Source: Cliona cf. orientalis
Taxonomy: Eukaryota; Porifera; Demospongiae; Clionaida; Clionaidae
Length of the DNA: 64,000 nucleotides
Assembly: GCA_963930775.1 (NCBI GenBank)
Contig: OZ005695.1
Span: 372,001-436,000 of the forward strand
Direction of reading: 5' to 3'
This document shows positions 22,214 through 33,404 of the stretch, piece after piece. Below the pieces are notes generated by a model. That model was not told the origin of the DNA. It was given only the letters and a program-made list of their open reading frames with translations, and did no database searches. A program made the translations under genes and the position numbers. How positions within the stretch are numbered: position 1 is the stretch's first letter; each line of letters begins with the position of its first letter.

Positions 22214-25200
22214 ATGGCGACAGCGGTCATCGGGCAGGTGCCGGAGTTCAACCCAGAGACGGACTCTCTAACGGCATACGTGGAGCGAGTGAAGCTCTTC
22301 ATCCAAGCGAACGGGATCGAGGATGCTCGTAAGGTCCCAGTACTGCTCAGTGTTATTGGAGGCAAAACCTATGACCTCCTACGAAACCTCCTGTCGCCTA
22401 CAGACCCCAAAGACAAGACGTTCGATGAGCTGGTGGAGGCGCTAAAAGGACACTATGAACCAAAGCCGCTCGTTATTGCGGAGCGCTTCCACTTCCATAA
22501 AAGGAACCAAGCAGCTGGTGAATCAGTCGCGCAATTCATCGCCGAGTTACGGAGGTTGGCGAGATATTGCGAGTTTAAGACGTTTCTCGAAGAAGCGTTG
22601 AGAGATCGTTTTGTGTGCGGACTGGGGAGCAAGGCGATCCAAAACTGCTTGCTAAACAAGAAGGAGCTGACTCTCCAGAAGGCCGTCGAGGTAGCTACGG
22701 GTATGGAAGCTGCGGCGAAAGAAGTCACAGAGCTGCAGGCTACCTCTACTGCAAACGCTGCGAGTGCAGGTACAGCGAAAAAGGACGTGCTCAAGGTCAC
22801 AATCAACTGCTACAGGTGTGGGAAGTCGAACCACAAGCCAATTAACTGTCCAGTCAAAGGATTACGTTGTCACAACTGTGGTAAGGTGGGCCACATTAAG
22901 AGAGCCTGTAAACAAGCCAAAAGGAATTCCAGTGTACAGTCATCAGATAAGAAACGTACACACAGAGTAAAGACTGTACTAGAAGCCACTGATGCAGACA
23001 CAGAGTCTGAGGAAGACATGTACTACCTCAAGTACATGGCAGCCAAGCCTACTGGACCCATCAAAGTGGACGTGCTCCTAGACAGTAAGCCTGTGAGTAT
23101 GGAGTTAGACACAGGAGCTCCAGTGTCATTAATGTCGAAGAAGATGCTGGATGATCTGTTCCCTGGGTACACTCTACAGCCGTGCAGCCTCCCTATGCAG
23201 ACTTACCTGGGAGAGCCGATAACTGTTGCAGGACAAATGCAGGTGGAGGTACGCTATGGAGAGCAGAAGGAGACACTTCCACTGGTTGTGGTGGAAGGCA
23301 GGGGTCCAAGCCTTTTCGGACGACAGTGGTTGACGAAGATTCGATTGAACTGGCAGTCCATCAACAATGTCAGGAGCCACCCTGGTTTGCAGGACATCTT
23401 GGATCGACACCAAGAGGTTTTCAAGGCCGAACTGGGCACATTGAAAGGATACAAAGCCCAGATTTCAGTCGACCCCAATGCTACTCCCCGCTTTTGTAAG
23501 GCCCGTTCAGTCCCCTACGCTATGTATGGCAAGGTGGATGAGGAACTGCAACGTTTAGAGAAAGATGGCATAATCGAAGCCGTACAGTTTGCCGACTGGG
23601 CAGCGCCTATCGTATCAGTGCTGAAATCAGATGGGAAATCTGTTCGAATCTGTGGAGATTTTAAACTCACCGTGAATCAAGCATCAAAGCTCGATCGATA
23701 TCCAATTCCCAAGATTGAAGATCTCCTCGCTAAACTGGCTGGTGGGAAACTGTTCACGAAATTGGACATGAGCCAGGCCTACCAACAGCTGCTCCTGGAC
23801 GAGGAGTCCAAAAAGTTTGTCGTCATCAACACCCATCGTGGGCTCTACCGCTTCAATCGTTTGCCCTTCGGAGTCGCATCGGCTCCAGGGATCTTCCAAC
23901 GAGTCATGGAGAGTCTCCTAAGTGGAATCCCTGGAGTCGTGGTGTATATTGATGACATACTCATCACTGGAAAGACAGAAGGAGCTCATTTAGCTGCCTT
24001 GGAGGAGGTGCTGAAAAGACTCAGCAATGCAGGACTGAGACTGAAGAGAACAAAGTGTATCTTTCTTGCACCCTCCGTGGATTACTTGGGCTACCGTGTC
24101 GATGCCCAGGGCACCCATCCAACGGCGGAGAAGGTAAAAGCAATCCAGGAAGCTCCACGTCCAACCAATGTTTCCGAATTAAAGTCGTATCTTGGTTTAC
24201 TCACGTATTATTCGCGATTTCTACCGAATTTGTCGACAACCTTGGCACCACTGTACAAGCTGCTCAAGCACAGCGTAAAGTGGCAGTGGTCAGACGAGCA
24301 AGAAAAGTCGTTCAAAGAATCGAAACAGTCGTTGCTATCGTCTCAACTTCTCGTTCATTTCGACCCATCACTCAACATTCGACTCGCTTGTGACGCCTCA
24401 GCCTACGGAATCGGCGCAGTATTGTCCCACGAAATGCCGGATGGATCGGAGAAACCTATTGGATTTGTCTCACGTACGTTGTCTGACGCAGAGAAAAAGT
24501 ATTCTCAGATTGAAAAAGAGGGACTGGCGTGTGTATTTGGCGTGAAACGTTTCCACGCATACCTTTTCGGACATCACTTCACACTGCAGACAGACCATCG
24601 ACCACTGATGTCGCTCTTCAATGAAAGTAAACCGATTCCAGCTCAAGCATCGAACAGGATCCAGCGGTGGGCACTAACGTTGTCATCATATCAGTACACA
24701 ATTGCCTGTCGAACAACCCAGCAACACGCTAATGCAGACGCCATGAGTCGATTGCCTCTACCAGAGACGCCACAGAAGACTGTAGTTCCCCCGGAGTTTG
24801 TGCTGATGGTGCAAAAACTAGACGAAGCTCCGATCACAGCTGCACAGATAGCTGCTTGGACTCAGCGTGATCCACTCCTCTCAGAAGTGCTCCAATACCT
24901 TCAAAACGGATGGCCAGCGTCTGCAAATGCTGAGTTAAAGCCCTACTGGACGAAAAGGATGGAGCTAACTTCACATGCTGGATGTATCATGTGGGCTGGG
25001 AGAGTGATTGTGCCACCCCCTGGTAGAACTCAAGTGTTACTGGACCTACACAGTGGTCACCCAGGAGTCACTAAGATGAAAGCATTGGCTAGAAGTCTAG
25101 TCTGGTGGCCAGGACTCGATTCGGAACTGGAAAAGATGGTGAAAGAGTGCTCACAGTGTCAACAGTGTCGACCAACCCCCGCAGTAGCACCCCTACATCC

Positions 25201-26122
25201 TTGGCAATGGCCAACTCGACCGTGGTCTCGCCTACATATTGACTATGCCGGTCCAACAGAAGGAAAAATGTTCCTCATCGTCATAGATGCTCATTCAAAG
25301 TGGATCGAGGTGTTTCCTATGACCTCAGCTACAGCCTTGACTACAGTGCAACACTTGCGTCAGTTATTCTCCAGATTTGGCATACCAGATTCGATCGTCT
25401 CAGATAATGGCTCACAATTTGTTGCCAAAGAGTTTCAAGAATTTTGCAAGTCTAATGGTATCCAACACATTCGTGTAGCACCATACCACCCATCATCCAA
25501 TGGGCTTGCAGAACGTGCTGTTCAAGTTTTCAAGCAAGGTATGAAGAAAGTTAGCAGTGGCACTATCTGGGACAGAATTTCCAAATTTTTGTTTCAGTAT
25601 CGCATCACTCCTCACACAACGACTGGTCTACCTCCATGTGAGATGCTAATGGGAAGAAAGCTTCGCTCTCGACTTGATTTACTCAAGCCAGATGTTCAAG
25701 CTAGAGTCATCAGCAAACAAGCTAAGCAGAAGAGTAACCGAGACAAACACTGCAAACCTCGCACTTTCGTAGAGGGAGAGAGAGTCTATGCTAAGAATTT
25801 CGGTCAAGGAAATAGATGGTTGCCAGGTCTCATTGTCAGCAGTAAAGGACCAGTATCGTTCGAAATCGAACTGCAAAATGGAAAGAAATGTCGCCGTCAC
25901 CAAGATCATTTACGACACAGAGCAGCAAATGACAGTGCTAGTGAGGATCAGAGTGAAGAGAACACTTTGGTAATTGATGGTGATGACGATTCGTCTGATG
26001 TAGAGTCTAACCCTGAACCAGAACGTGTTGAGAACAATTCACCCGAACCTGAAGCTAGTGGTGGTGAGAGCCGACGTTATCCAAGTCGAATTCATAGACC
26101 ACCAAATCGGTATGGATTGTAA
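22214..26122 (+). CDS. Gag-Pol polyprotein of Ty3/gypsy element 1
   Basis: 1302 codons, one open frame with no gag/pol frameshift. In order: Gag capsid region (about residues 1-190); two CX2CX4HX4C zinc knuckles (CYRCGKSNH and CHNCGKVGH, about 199-235); aspartic protease with LDTGAPVS (about 298); reverse transcriptase with YIDDIL (about 577); RNase H starting LACDASAYG (about 725); integrase zinc finger (HSGHPG...CSQCQQC, about 945-985); integrase catalytic core with its DDE residues in HIDYAG, SDNGSQF and the Glu of GLAERAV (about 1010-1100). The order RT-RH-IN places it in Ty3/gypsy (Metaviridae). No envelope ORF and no chromodomain were seen. All catalytic motifs are present, so the element may be active. 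Confidence 0.95.
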   Translation: MATAVIGQVPEFNPETDSLTAYVERVKLFIQANGIEDARKVPVLLSVIGGKTYDLLRNLLSPTDPKDKTFDELVEALKGHYEPKPLVIAERFHFHKRNQAAGESVAQFIAELRRLARYCEFKTFLEEALRDRFVCGLGSKAIQNCLLNKKELTLQKAVEVATGMEAAAKEVTELQATSTANAASAGTAKKDVLKVTINCYRCGKSNHKPINCPVKGLRCHNCGKVGHIKRACKQAKRNSSVQSSDKKRTHRVKTVLEATDADTESEEDMYYLKYMAAKPTGPIKVDVLLDSKPVSMELDTGAPVSLMSKKMLDDLFPGYTLQPCSLPMQTYLGEPITVAGQMQVEVRYGEQKETLPLVVVEGRGPSLFGRQWLTKIRLNWQSINNVRSHPGLQDILDRHQEVFKAELGTLKGYKAQISVDPNATPRFCKARSVPYAMYGKVDEELQRLEKDGIIEAVQFADWAAPIVSVLKSDGKSVRICGDFKLTVNQASKLDRYPIPKIEDLLAKLAGGKLFTKLDMSQAYQQLLLDEESKKFVVINTHRGLYRFNRLPFGVASAPGIFQRVMESLLSGIPGVVVYIDDILITGKTEGAHLAALEEVLKRLSNAGLRLKRTKCIFLAPSVDYLGYRVDAQGTHPTAEKVKAIQEAPRPTNVSELKSYLGLLTYYSRFLPNLSTTLAPLYKLLKHSVKWQWSDEQEKSFKESKQSLLSSQLLVHFDPSLNIRLACDASAYGIGAVLSHEMPDGSEKPIGFVSRTLSDAEKKYSQIEKEGLACVFGVKRFHAYLFGHHFTLQTDHRPLMSLFNESKPIPAQASNRIQRWALTLSSYQYTIACRTTQQHANADAMSRLPLPETPQKTVVPPEFVLMVQKLDEAPITAAQIAAWTQRDPLLSEVLQYLQNGWPASANAELKPYWTKRMELTSHAGCIMWAGRVIVPPPGRTQVLLDLHSGHPGVTKMKALARSLVWWPGLDSELEKMVKECSQCQQCRPTPAVAPLHPWQWPTRPWSRLHIDYAGPTEGKMFLIVIDAHSKWIEVFPMTSATALTTVQHLRQLFSRFGIPDSIVSDNGSQFVAKEFQEFCKSNGIQHIRVAPYHPSSNGLAERAVQVFKQGMKKVSSGTIWDRISKFLFQYRITPHTTTGLPPCEMLMGRKLRSRLDLLKPDVQARVISKQAKQKSNRDKHCKPRTFVEGERVYAKNFGQGNRWLPGLIVSSKGPVSFEIELQNGKKCRRHQDHLRHRAANDSASEDQSEENTLVIDGDDDSSDVESNPEPERVENNSPEPEASGGESRRYPSRIHRPPNRYGL

Positions 26123-26192
26123 ACTCTTGAACTTGTATGTTGTTTAGTGATTTTTGAGTGTGTGTGTACTCTCTATTTTAAGGGAGGAGGAG

Positions 26193-26365
26193 TGTAGTAT
26201 ATTGTGATGTAATGCATTTCAATGTTATGTATGTTCGTGTATTTAGAATGCTTTGTGCCTATTTATGTGTATGTACCTGGGTATTAAAAACAGTTGATGT
26301 ACTATTGTTGAGTGGCTCACTAACGTGCGCAAGCCTGCACTTCTGCTATTTACTCGGCTACCACA
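26193..26365 (+). repeat. 3' LTR of retrotransposon 1
   Basis: 173 bp, identical to 22023-22195, preceded by the purine tract and followed by the GCAAC duplication. Confidence 0.95.
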
Positions 26366-27115
26366 GCAACAGAGGTGACTGATAACACAGAATTGGACAC
26401 CACACAGTCCCTTGCTACTACTAGGCCTGCAACAGAGGTAACAACACAAAATTCTGCTCCAGTAACTGATCTTTCCAGCACAACACAAAGCGTGGCAACC
26501 ACACTCTCAACTACTACTGTTTCAGATACAACACAAGTAGATTACACACGGTCTATGACAACTATTGGACCGGGTATGATTTCAGATTCAACAAAACTAA
26601 GCACACCGATTACTAAGTCAACAATGTCCAGATCTGCCACTACATTGACGGAGCCCACAGGCGCTTCAATATCTATAGCCTCTGAGGCTATCATTCCACA
26701 AGAAATTGGAGTGAACAGTGGCTCCAGTGTTGGTGCAATTGTTGGATCACTAATCGGAGTGATCATGTTAGTTAGTCTATTGTCAACCGTTGCTATTCTC
26801 GTTCTGGTGGTAGCATATCAGTCCAGGAAATACAAGAGGGACATTATGAGAGAGAGAGAAACAAGGATCGACAGGTCACAAAATGGCAACGTTATGGTGG
26901 ATATAGAGACTAGGCCTAATGAATCTTACATTCCCATGTTTCGTCAAATCTTGACAGAGGGCAATGTTGCCTATGGCTATGGCTGTGGAGAGAACCGAGC
27001 CAGTGATGGTGGTTACTCAACTATTGCACAATCTACATCAGATTCTACGAGAGGCAACGCTCAGGAAAGTGTGACGGAGCAGAATGAAGAGAACTACTAT
27101 GAGTTCATTGACTGA

Positions 27116-27445
27116 TGTCCATGCTTGCGAATGTATACTTTAATTGCTAGTTGTATTATAATAATAATAATAATAATATACCAGAGGTACATCACATAGT
27201 ACAGGTCCTAGCTTATGCATGCATGAACAAAACTTATAATAATCAAGAATGCCACAATCTATAATATTATGGTCTACAGCTTTGTTTGGTTGTTCAAACT
27301 CTCTTACACTTAAGGAGTGCCACTGAACAATGGGAATCACATGCAAGTATTCTCAGACCTACAGTTGTGCATATACAATTATTAACATGCGGTGGCACTG
27401 CACACTCTATCTAAAGCCTGCTTTAATTAATGGTGGTAGCTACTA
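27116..27445. other. Spacer between receptors I and J
   Basis: AT-rich 330 bp with an ATA/ATT microsatellite at about 27155-27180. No exon or RNA gene seen; the promoter of J should lie here. Confidence 0.5.
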
Positions 27446-28858
27446 ATGGAGAGACGATATTATCATCACATCGAAGGAAGGTTCATTTTGGCGGCCATTC
27501 TGGCATCTGTAGCCTCTGTGAAAGGTGCATTAGCTATCTAATAATCCTATTAAATTTAATTTAAATAATTCTATAGCTCAAACCTGCCTGCGTACTAACA
27601 ATGGAAACGAATTGAGGACGTATTTCAAGGACTACCGCTACACTAATGTTGAGGATGACACAATTGGCAGAGGACATCAGGCCATTATTCCCAGCTACAA
27701 CTTTACCTGCTCGGGCTATATCACAGGGTGGGCGGTAGACGTCCACAAAGGTGGTGGTGCAAACTCCGGGTTCTACACCCTCGACCTCCAAGTCTGGAGG
27801 CCATCACCCACTGTGGATCGCTCCACTGGGGCTGGCTGCTACAGTCTGGTGGGAAACAACAGGTTCACTTCAGTAATCCTAGAGAATCAGGTGGCCAAAG
27901 TGACTCCTCTCCCCAAAGACTGCTGCATTCAAGTTCAGCGAGATGATGTGCTGGGCTTCTTTGTTGATAATCCAAACAACGAAAAAAATGGAGTCGTAGC
28001 TATCGATGACCCCACCGTGTACTCAAGGGACATAGTGTGGTATGGTAACATTCGGGGATATACGCTGTCTGATTCAGAATGTCCTTATCCTGTTGGGACG
28101 CAAACTGATGCAATTCTGAATACAATGAGAGGGGCTGCACCCGTCATTTCACTGGCTATGAGTAAGTATGAAAAATTGCCTCCCTACAGCAATCATACAT
28201 AAATTAATTGCAGGTATAATAATATTCATTATTTTCAATCTCAGCTGATGTCTGCTGTCTACCAGAACCTACAGAGACTAGCAGCACATCCAATCCTGGG
28301 ACTACCAGTACCAGCGGCAATGACAATACCATTGGATCTACAACAGACTCACAAACCACTTCATCATCAAGTCAATCCAATACTACCCCAAAAGCAAGTG
28401 ACGATACAACAAACATGGACAAGTTTACAGAAGCGCAAGCAGGTCCTTCCAGACCAGGAGAATCCCTGATTGCAGCGCTGACTGGTGGAATCATGGGGGC
28501 CATGCTCCTAATTATTGCGGTAGTGATAGGGGTTGCTTCTTTCGCTATCTGTATGAGGTCTGGAAAGTGCAATCGCGAAAAAGCTGAACATCCTTCAACC
28601 TCATCTCCTGCCATCGATGATGATGATGATTTATCTACTAACTATAACTATGGAATTCCAATGCGTCCCGGTGTGGACAAATACAGATACTCAGAAAATG
28701 TGTACGACACTCCACACGCTGCTCTTCCACCATCGGCAGTTGAGAAGACTGTGGAGACTAAGAGAAATGAGGCATACAACATCACACCAGCCACAGTGGA
28801 TGAGGTGGTAAAACCAGCTCAAGGCCACACCAGCCTTGAATATGATTACATACAATGA
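27446..28858 (+). CDS. Receptor J: kinase-less type I receptor, intermediate ectodomain
   Basis: Three exons, 27446-27524, 27577-28161 and 28245-28858, giving 425 aa with phase 1 joins. Signal peptide ends in ILASVASVKA. The ectodomain exon has 195 codons; its pattern (AIIPSYNFTCSGYITGW, DLQVWRP, CCIQVQRDDVLGFFVD) joins features of the RTK-type domain and the receptor A domain (CC pair, exon length). Exon 3 encodes a Ser/Thr stalk, one TM helix (IMGAMLLIIAVVIGVASF) and a tail with a poly-Asp run and tyrosines in NYNYG, YRYSENVYDTP, AYNIT and a C-terminal YDYIQ; there is no NPxY or YxxM. It lies 250 bp upstream of RTK K in the same direction, and broken copies precede RTKs L and P, so J and the RTK form one duplicated pair. 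Confidence 0.82.
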
Positions 28859-29109
28859 TCATAATATTATTATTGCTAATTATTATTACTCTGTATAAGC
28901 ATGCACTGAGCCATATATGATGTAGTCATGTGCCATGCAGTATTTAAAAGGATATCTACTTGTCACACATAACCTAGCTTATATTATACTAGAGCTATAA
29001 CAATAATCAGCTGATAATAATTAATATTGTGGATGATGAATTAGTTCCGTATCTACTTCAGTCACCACACTAAATTAGACAGATAGCTCGACTCACATTG
29101 GAGGGGAAA
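28859..29109 (+). promoter_or_regulatory. Conserved J-to-RTK spacer (candidate RTK promoter)
   Basis: Strongly conserved before K (here), L (34305-34543) and P (54589-54815). Shared strings include GTCATGTGCCATGCAGT, ACTTGTCACACATAACC and GAGGGGAAAATGGAGC over the start codon. It is the only sequence between the J stop and the RTK ATG. Confidence 0.5.
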
Positions 29110-32100
29110 ATGGAGCTTTTCAAAATCTCTCTATTAGCCTGTTTCATGACTCTATTACAGGCATTCATTACAGCAGGTGAGACTATTTAGCTATAGGGTG
29201 ATAATAATGTTATGCTTATTAGCATTGATGGCTATTATCGCTTGCACAATACTGTTTTATTGTGTTCAAATTTAGATGCTCAGATGTGTATTATGGGGTT
29301 TCCAACAATCGTACCAGACTGCAGTGGTAGTAACTGTGATACTAAGCGGGGCACTTTCATCGTTCCTGATATGAGATTCACCTGCTCTGGGACAGTTACT
29401 GGATGGAGGGTGGCTGGAGAGCACTTTGGTGGAAATACAAATTCAAAATTGATTATTTTGAGGGAGAGAAGCATTGAACCTGGGACCTATGATACAGTTG
29501 ATACAATTGAACTGGGTGATTGTGCCGGTCAAAGTGTGGAAACAGGGATGAATAATGTCTATGAGTGTACTCTGAATCGACGCCGTAGAGTGTCAGTTCA
29601 ACCTGGAGACATTATTGGAATAGAGACACCTGGGCAAGCTAATGGCAAATTCAGACTTTATTTTGACAGCAGTGGCGGACCAACAAATTACATACTCGAT
29701 TCTCGAGCTCCCCAGACTATCAATTTAAGTGACTCAAATTTACTAATAGATCAACTTGTGCCACAGATATCATTGACTGTTACAGCTTCAACAACACAAA
29801 TCACCACAACAGAGATGACTGATGGCAGCACTACTACCAGTGAACCTACATCGACAGAGGCTGAATCCATTGCAACCAGTGACCCTACAGAGATGACTGA
29901 TGGAGGTACCACTACCAGTGGACTTATATCGACAGAGGCTAGGTCCAGTGACCGTACTACAGAGATGACTGATGGCAGCACTACTACCAGTGGATCTACA
30001 TCAACAGAGGCTGAATCCATTGCAACCAGTGACCATACTACAGAGATGACTGATGGAGGTAGCATTACCAGTGGTCCTTCATCAACAGAGGCTGCAACCA
30101 GTGACCATACGACTGATGGCAGTACCATTACCAGTGGATCTTCATCAACAGAGGCTAGGTCCATTGCAACCAGTGTCCATACTACAGAGATGACTGATGG
30201 AGGTACATTTACCAGTGGATCTTCATCAACAGAGGCTAGGTCCATTGCAACCAGTGGCCGTACTACAGAGATGACTGATGGAGGTACCACTACCAGTGGA
30301 CCTTCATCAACAGAGGCTAGGTCCAGTGACCATACTACAGTCAATATAGAGTTAACAGATGGCAGCACTAGTACCAGTGGACTTACATCAACAGAAGCTG
30401 CAACCAGTGACCATACTACCGTCCAAATCATAGATTTCACTACCACAAGCAGCCCCAGACTGGGCGATAGTGCTAACAATCCAGATAAGGATAACTCAGA
30501 TACTTCCATAGCAATAGTTGGAGCTGTTGTGGGCGTTCTGCTGGTTTTTATTTCCATCCTTCTACTGATACTCATTCTGAGGAGACAGAGAAGTGGACAA
30601 AAATTGTTACCAGCTAGCAATAACAACAATGTTATAAATCCAGTCTACAATGGTAAGCAATCATTGACAAGCATAATAATAATATAATTATAGCTGAACA
30701 TTTGGTGATCAATGTTTAAAATATCTCCCTGCAGGTAATATTGAAGTGTATGAGCCTGATCATACTGGTCCAATTGGAGTTTGCAATAATACAGTCGACT
30801 ATGATCTTGGTCTGAGAGAATATGAGGATATTGATATTCCTAGACCAAATCACATTTCACAACCTCCTGATTTGAGATTTAATGATTACAGTGAACCTCG
30901 TGATGCTTTGATTAATGCAGGCTATGAAATACCACTTCGGGTATGTGTAGCTAGCTACCCATTCTATTTGTTGATATAAATAATCTAATATTACATTTTG
31001 TGCAGAATCTAGCGCCACCTGTACCCTTGGCTGTGCCTCATTACTATGAAATAGAGACACTCTATGTACCGACACAGGTATATATGGCTCTGTAAAATCA
31101 TTAATACATTAACTATGATGATATGTAAGCTGTGTACACTTATGGCATACACAATGGACAATTATGGATGCATTTGGAGATAGAATTTACAGAACGAAAC
31201 AATGCTTCTCCATATAGCCATGCATATGAATGTTTATGGCATAACACAATGGATAATTATTATGGATGCATTTGGAGATAGAATTTACAGATTGAAACAA
31301 TGCTTCTCCATATAGCCATACATAATATGAATGCTAAAGATGGATTAGTATGATGATAGAGCATTCCATATCGAACATGGATCATATCAAATGTTGCTAC
31401 ATGCATGCACTCACTTTAGGAGCAGAGAAAGACCCTACCAGCAAATGGAGCAATTTATGCTGCCATCAAAAAGGTGGAGCTGCATTAAATGATCAGCACA
31501 ATCTAACAAAAATTAATATTAAATTTTTATGAATTAATTGAATTTCAGGCTCAGCAGTGTGAGAGCGGGCCAGCTCCAAAGCTGTTTGAAGAAGAAGAGA
31601 CATACTGGGAGCCTGCAGTCGATACCCCTGGACTCATCAGGCAACTTTCATCAAAGAAGTACAGGGAGATACTGAGACCACGATTACAGTATGAAAGAGA
31701 ATTGGCATCAATTTTTAGCAAGATTAATATTAATATTGTTATGATACTAGGATTGTAGGTCATCTTGGATCGGGCCAGTTTGGTACAGTGAATAAGGGCA
31801 TCTGGCAGAGTCCAATGGGAGCCATGGATGTAGCTGTGAAGCAGCTCCAGCCTGGAGCCTCAGAGGAAGAGAAGGTCAAGTTCCTCCAGGAGGCGGCCAT
31901 TAATGGACAGTTCAGACACCCCAATGTCATCAAGCTGATGGGTGTGGTCACCATAGGAGAACCAGTAAGCTATAGATAAATTAATAAGGCCATATCACAA
32001 AATTATTTCTGATCAAAAATGTATATAGGCCATGATTGTACTGGAGTTACTTACAAATGGAGATCTGCATAAATATCTTCTGAATTTGAGACCTTCGTAA

Positions 32101-33099
32101 GCCCTTATCTGCATGATTACGCCACTATTAATAATTATAATAGCGAAGTGGTAAACCAATTCCTAACTACAGTCCTGGGGAGATTCTTCCTTCAAACATG
32201 CCACAGCTGCTACTGAAATTCTGTCAGCAAATTGCCTCTGGTATGGAACATCTTGCTAAAAAATCATTTGTGCACAGAGACCTGGCTGCAAGGAATATTC
32301 TGGTGTCTGAAGGCAAAATCTGCAAGGTTGTAGATGAACTCTATAATATTAAAATCGGCTTCATTTTGTAAACTGTGTAATGATAAATAATTATTGTACA
32401 CAGATTAGTGACTTTGGTATGTCACGCAATATAATGAATGAAGACTACTACATTTCTCATGGAGGACAAGTGCCAGTTAAGTGGACCGCCCCTGAGGTAC
32501 TAAAATGTTTGACGAATGCGTAGTTACATGACTACATTCTTCATTTTTTTTTATTAATACAGGCAATAAACTACAAGAAGTACTCCACTGCCAGTGATGT
32601 GTGGAGCTTTGGTTGTGTCATGTATGAGATATGGAGTCTCGAACAAAAGCCCTTCCAAGATTACCGCAATTTGGAGGTTATTATTAACGCCACACTTCTC
32701 AGTTTACGACCTTCGAAGCATTTTAGCATTCATTCCTCTTTAATGCATGCAGGTGATTCAAATGATTGATGACGGCTACCGTCTCCCTCCCCCTCCTGGG
32801 CTGACAAAGGAACTCTACAAGATCATGATTCAATGCTGGTACACACTTAGCTTTATCTCATGTCTTTCTTTATTGTTGCTAAGGAACTTGTTTCACTATT
32901 GCACAGGCATCCAGATCGCTCCAGTCGACCCACCTTCCCTCAGCTAGTGGAGATGTTGTCTCGAGCTGATTTTGAGCTATTTGTGTGGGAGGAGGAGGAT
33001 TTGAGGAACAGTGACCCCCAGGTGAAGCTGATTGGAGCTCCACTGGAACTAGCAAAGAACCTCTACCACCAACTACAAAGAGTGTATTTCAGTTCTTGA
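29110..33099 (+). CDS. Receptor tyrosine kinase K (intact)
   Basis: Twelve exons: 29110-29176, 29276-30652, 30735-30940, 31006-31077, 31549-31688, 31751-31964, 32029-32096, 32173-32326, 32404-32496, 32563-32676, 32753-32838 and 32907-33099; 927 aa, no stops. Order: signal peptide; one RTK-type ectodomain module ([24 protein letters not shown]); a mucin-like stalk of about eight degenerate Thr/Ser repeats (29813-30420); TM helix; a long Tyr-rich juxtamembrane region ([28 protein letters not shown]); kinase domain from about residue 621 with GSGQFG, VAVK (Lys651), HRDLAARN (Asp751), SDFG (Asp769) and [11 protein letters not shown] marks a tyrosine kinase. The C-terminal [10 protein letters not shown] is like other sponge RTKs. 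Exon 8 starts at 32173, not at the AG 20 bp earlier, because only this keeps frame in K, L and P. SLEQKPF has Glu where paralogues have Gly. Confidence 0.9.
29813..30420 (+). repeat. Mucin-like coding minisatellite in RTK K
   Basis: Tandem units of about 60-80 bp, each encoding variants of [13 protein letters not shown] followed by [12 protein letters not shown]. Copies differ by whole-unit and half-unit changes. L lacks the array and P has less than one unit, so stalk length is variable between paralogues. The long antisense ORF over this stretch is a product of the repeat. Confidence 0.85.
31140..31330. repeat. Tandemly doubled 105-bp unit in RTK intron 4
   Basis: TTATGGATGCATTTGGAGAT and CAATGCTTCTCCATATAGCC occur twice, about 105 bp apart. 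The same doubled unit lies in the matching introns of L (35970-36165) and P (56310-56480). Probably an old small element duplicated before the genes were. Confidence 0.65.
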
Positions 33100-33404
33100 A
33101 CATGATTATAGGCTAATAAGGCTAATGATACACTAAAATTAATAATGAATTGTTCCCGAAGGCCAATGTACATGATTGTATATGCAATCATCCAGCTGCG
33201 ATTAGGATGTGGTATGCAGTACGGAAGCCAATAATTGCTGGGGGGCGGAGCGGGGCATGTCCGCCGATTAGCTTACAAGGAATAGTATGTGAAAAGAGTG
33301 AAGAGAACAGTAATGACTATATCCGTACCAGTTGATGATATCAGTGCATGTCTGTTTATTATAAGGAAAGCTAACCTGGACCCTTAATCATATACCTGCA
33401 TGTT
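33100..33404. pseudogene. 3' flank of RTK K with a copied end of receptor H
   Basis: 33148-33270 is the RTK 3' flank, also seen at 38310-38450 and 63830-64000. At about 33290-33410, GAAAAGAGTGAAGAGAACAG through CATACCTGCATGTTA matches the last codons and 3' flank of receptor H (21032-21160), more than 12 kb away. It joins directly to receptor J sequence. Confidence 0.7.

Larger units (their letters stand above)
22018..26370 (+). mobile_element. Ty3/gypsy LTR retrotransposon 1, apparently intact
   Basis: Element 22023-26365 with 173-bp LTRs at 22023-22195 and 26193-26365 that are identical by eye, TG...CA ends, and a 5-bp target duplication GCAAC (22018-22022 and 26366-26370). TGGCGACGAGTTCGGG just inside the 5' LTR is in primer-binding-site position; AAGGGAGGAGGAG at 26180-26192 is the polypurine tract. 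One ORF encodes all proteins. Identical LTRs and an open ORF mean insertion was very recent. It lies sense to the receptor gene it interrupts. Confidence 0.95.
21298..27115 (+). pseudogene. Receptor I: kinase-less receptor with RTK-type ectodomain, split by a Ty3/gypsy element
   Basis: Exon 1, 21298-21367, encodes a signal peptide (MTAERVLCCVIIVTVFLL). Exon 2 starts at 21431 and holds the whole remaining protein; it is interrupted at 22022 by the retrotransposon and resumes at 26371 in the same frame to 27115. Without the insert and one copy of the GCAAC duplication the gene would be 468 codons with no stop. Ectodomain ([38 protein letters not shown]) is homologous to those of RTKs K, L and P. 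A long Ser/Thr stalk follows, one TM helix (VGAIVGSLIGVIMLV), and a tail with YIPM (YxxM), NVAYGYG, GGYSTI (ITIM-like spacing) and YYEFID. No kinase exons follow. As sequenced, the protein would end shortly inside the LTR. Confidence 0.85.

Noticed and set aside
22023-26365. Endogenous retrovirus with envelope
   Set aside because: No ORF or TM-containing envelope candidate lies between integrase and the 3' LTR; it is a plain Ty3/gypsy element.
29751-30629. Long minus-strand ORF of 292 codons
   Set aside because: It is antisense to the mucin repeat exon of RTK K and repeats with it; no splice sites, homology or domain support.
32145-32172. One-base deletion causing a frameshift in the kinase of RTK K
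   Set aside because: The stretch is intronic: using the AG just before TCCTGGGG keeps phase in K, L and P, so the missing T is harmless.
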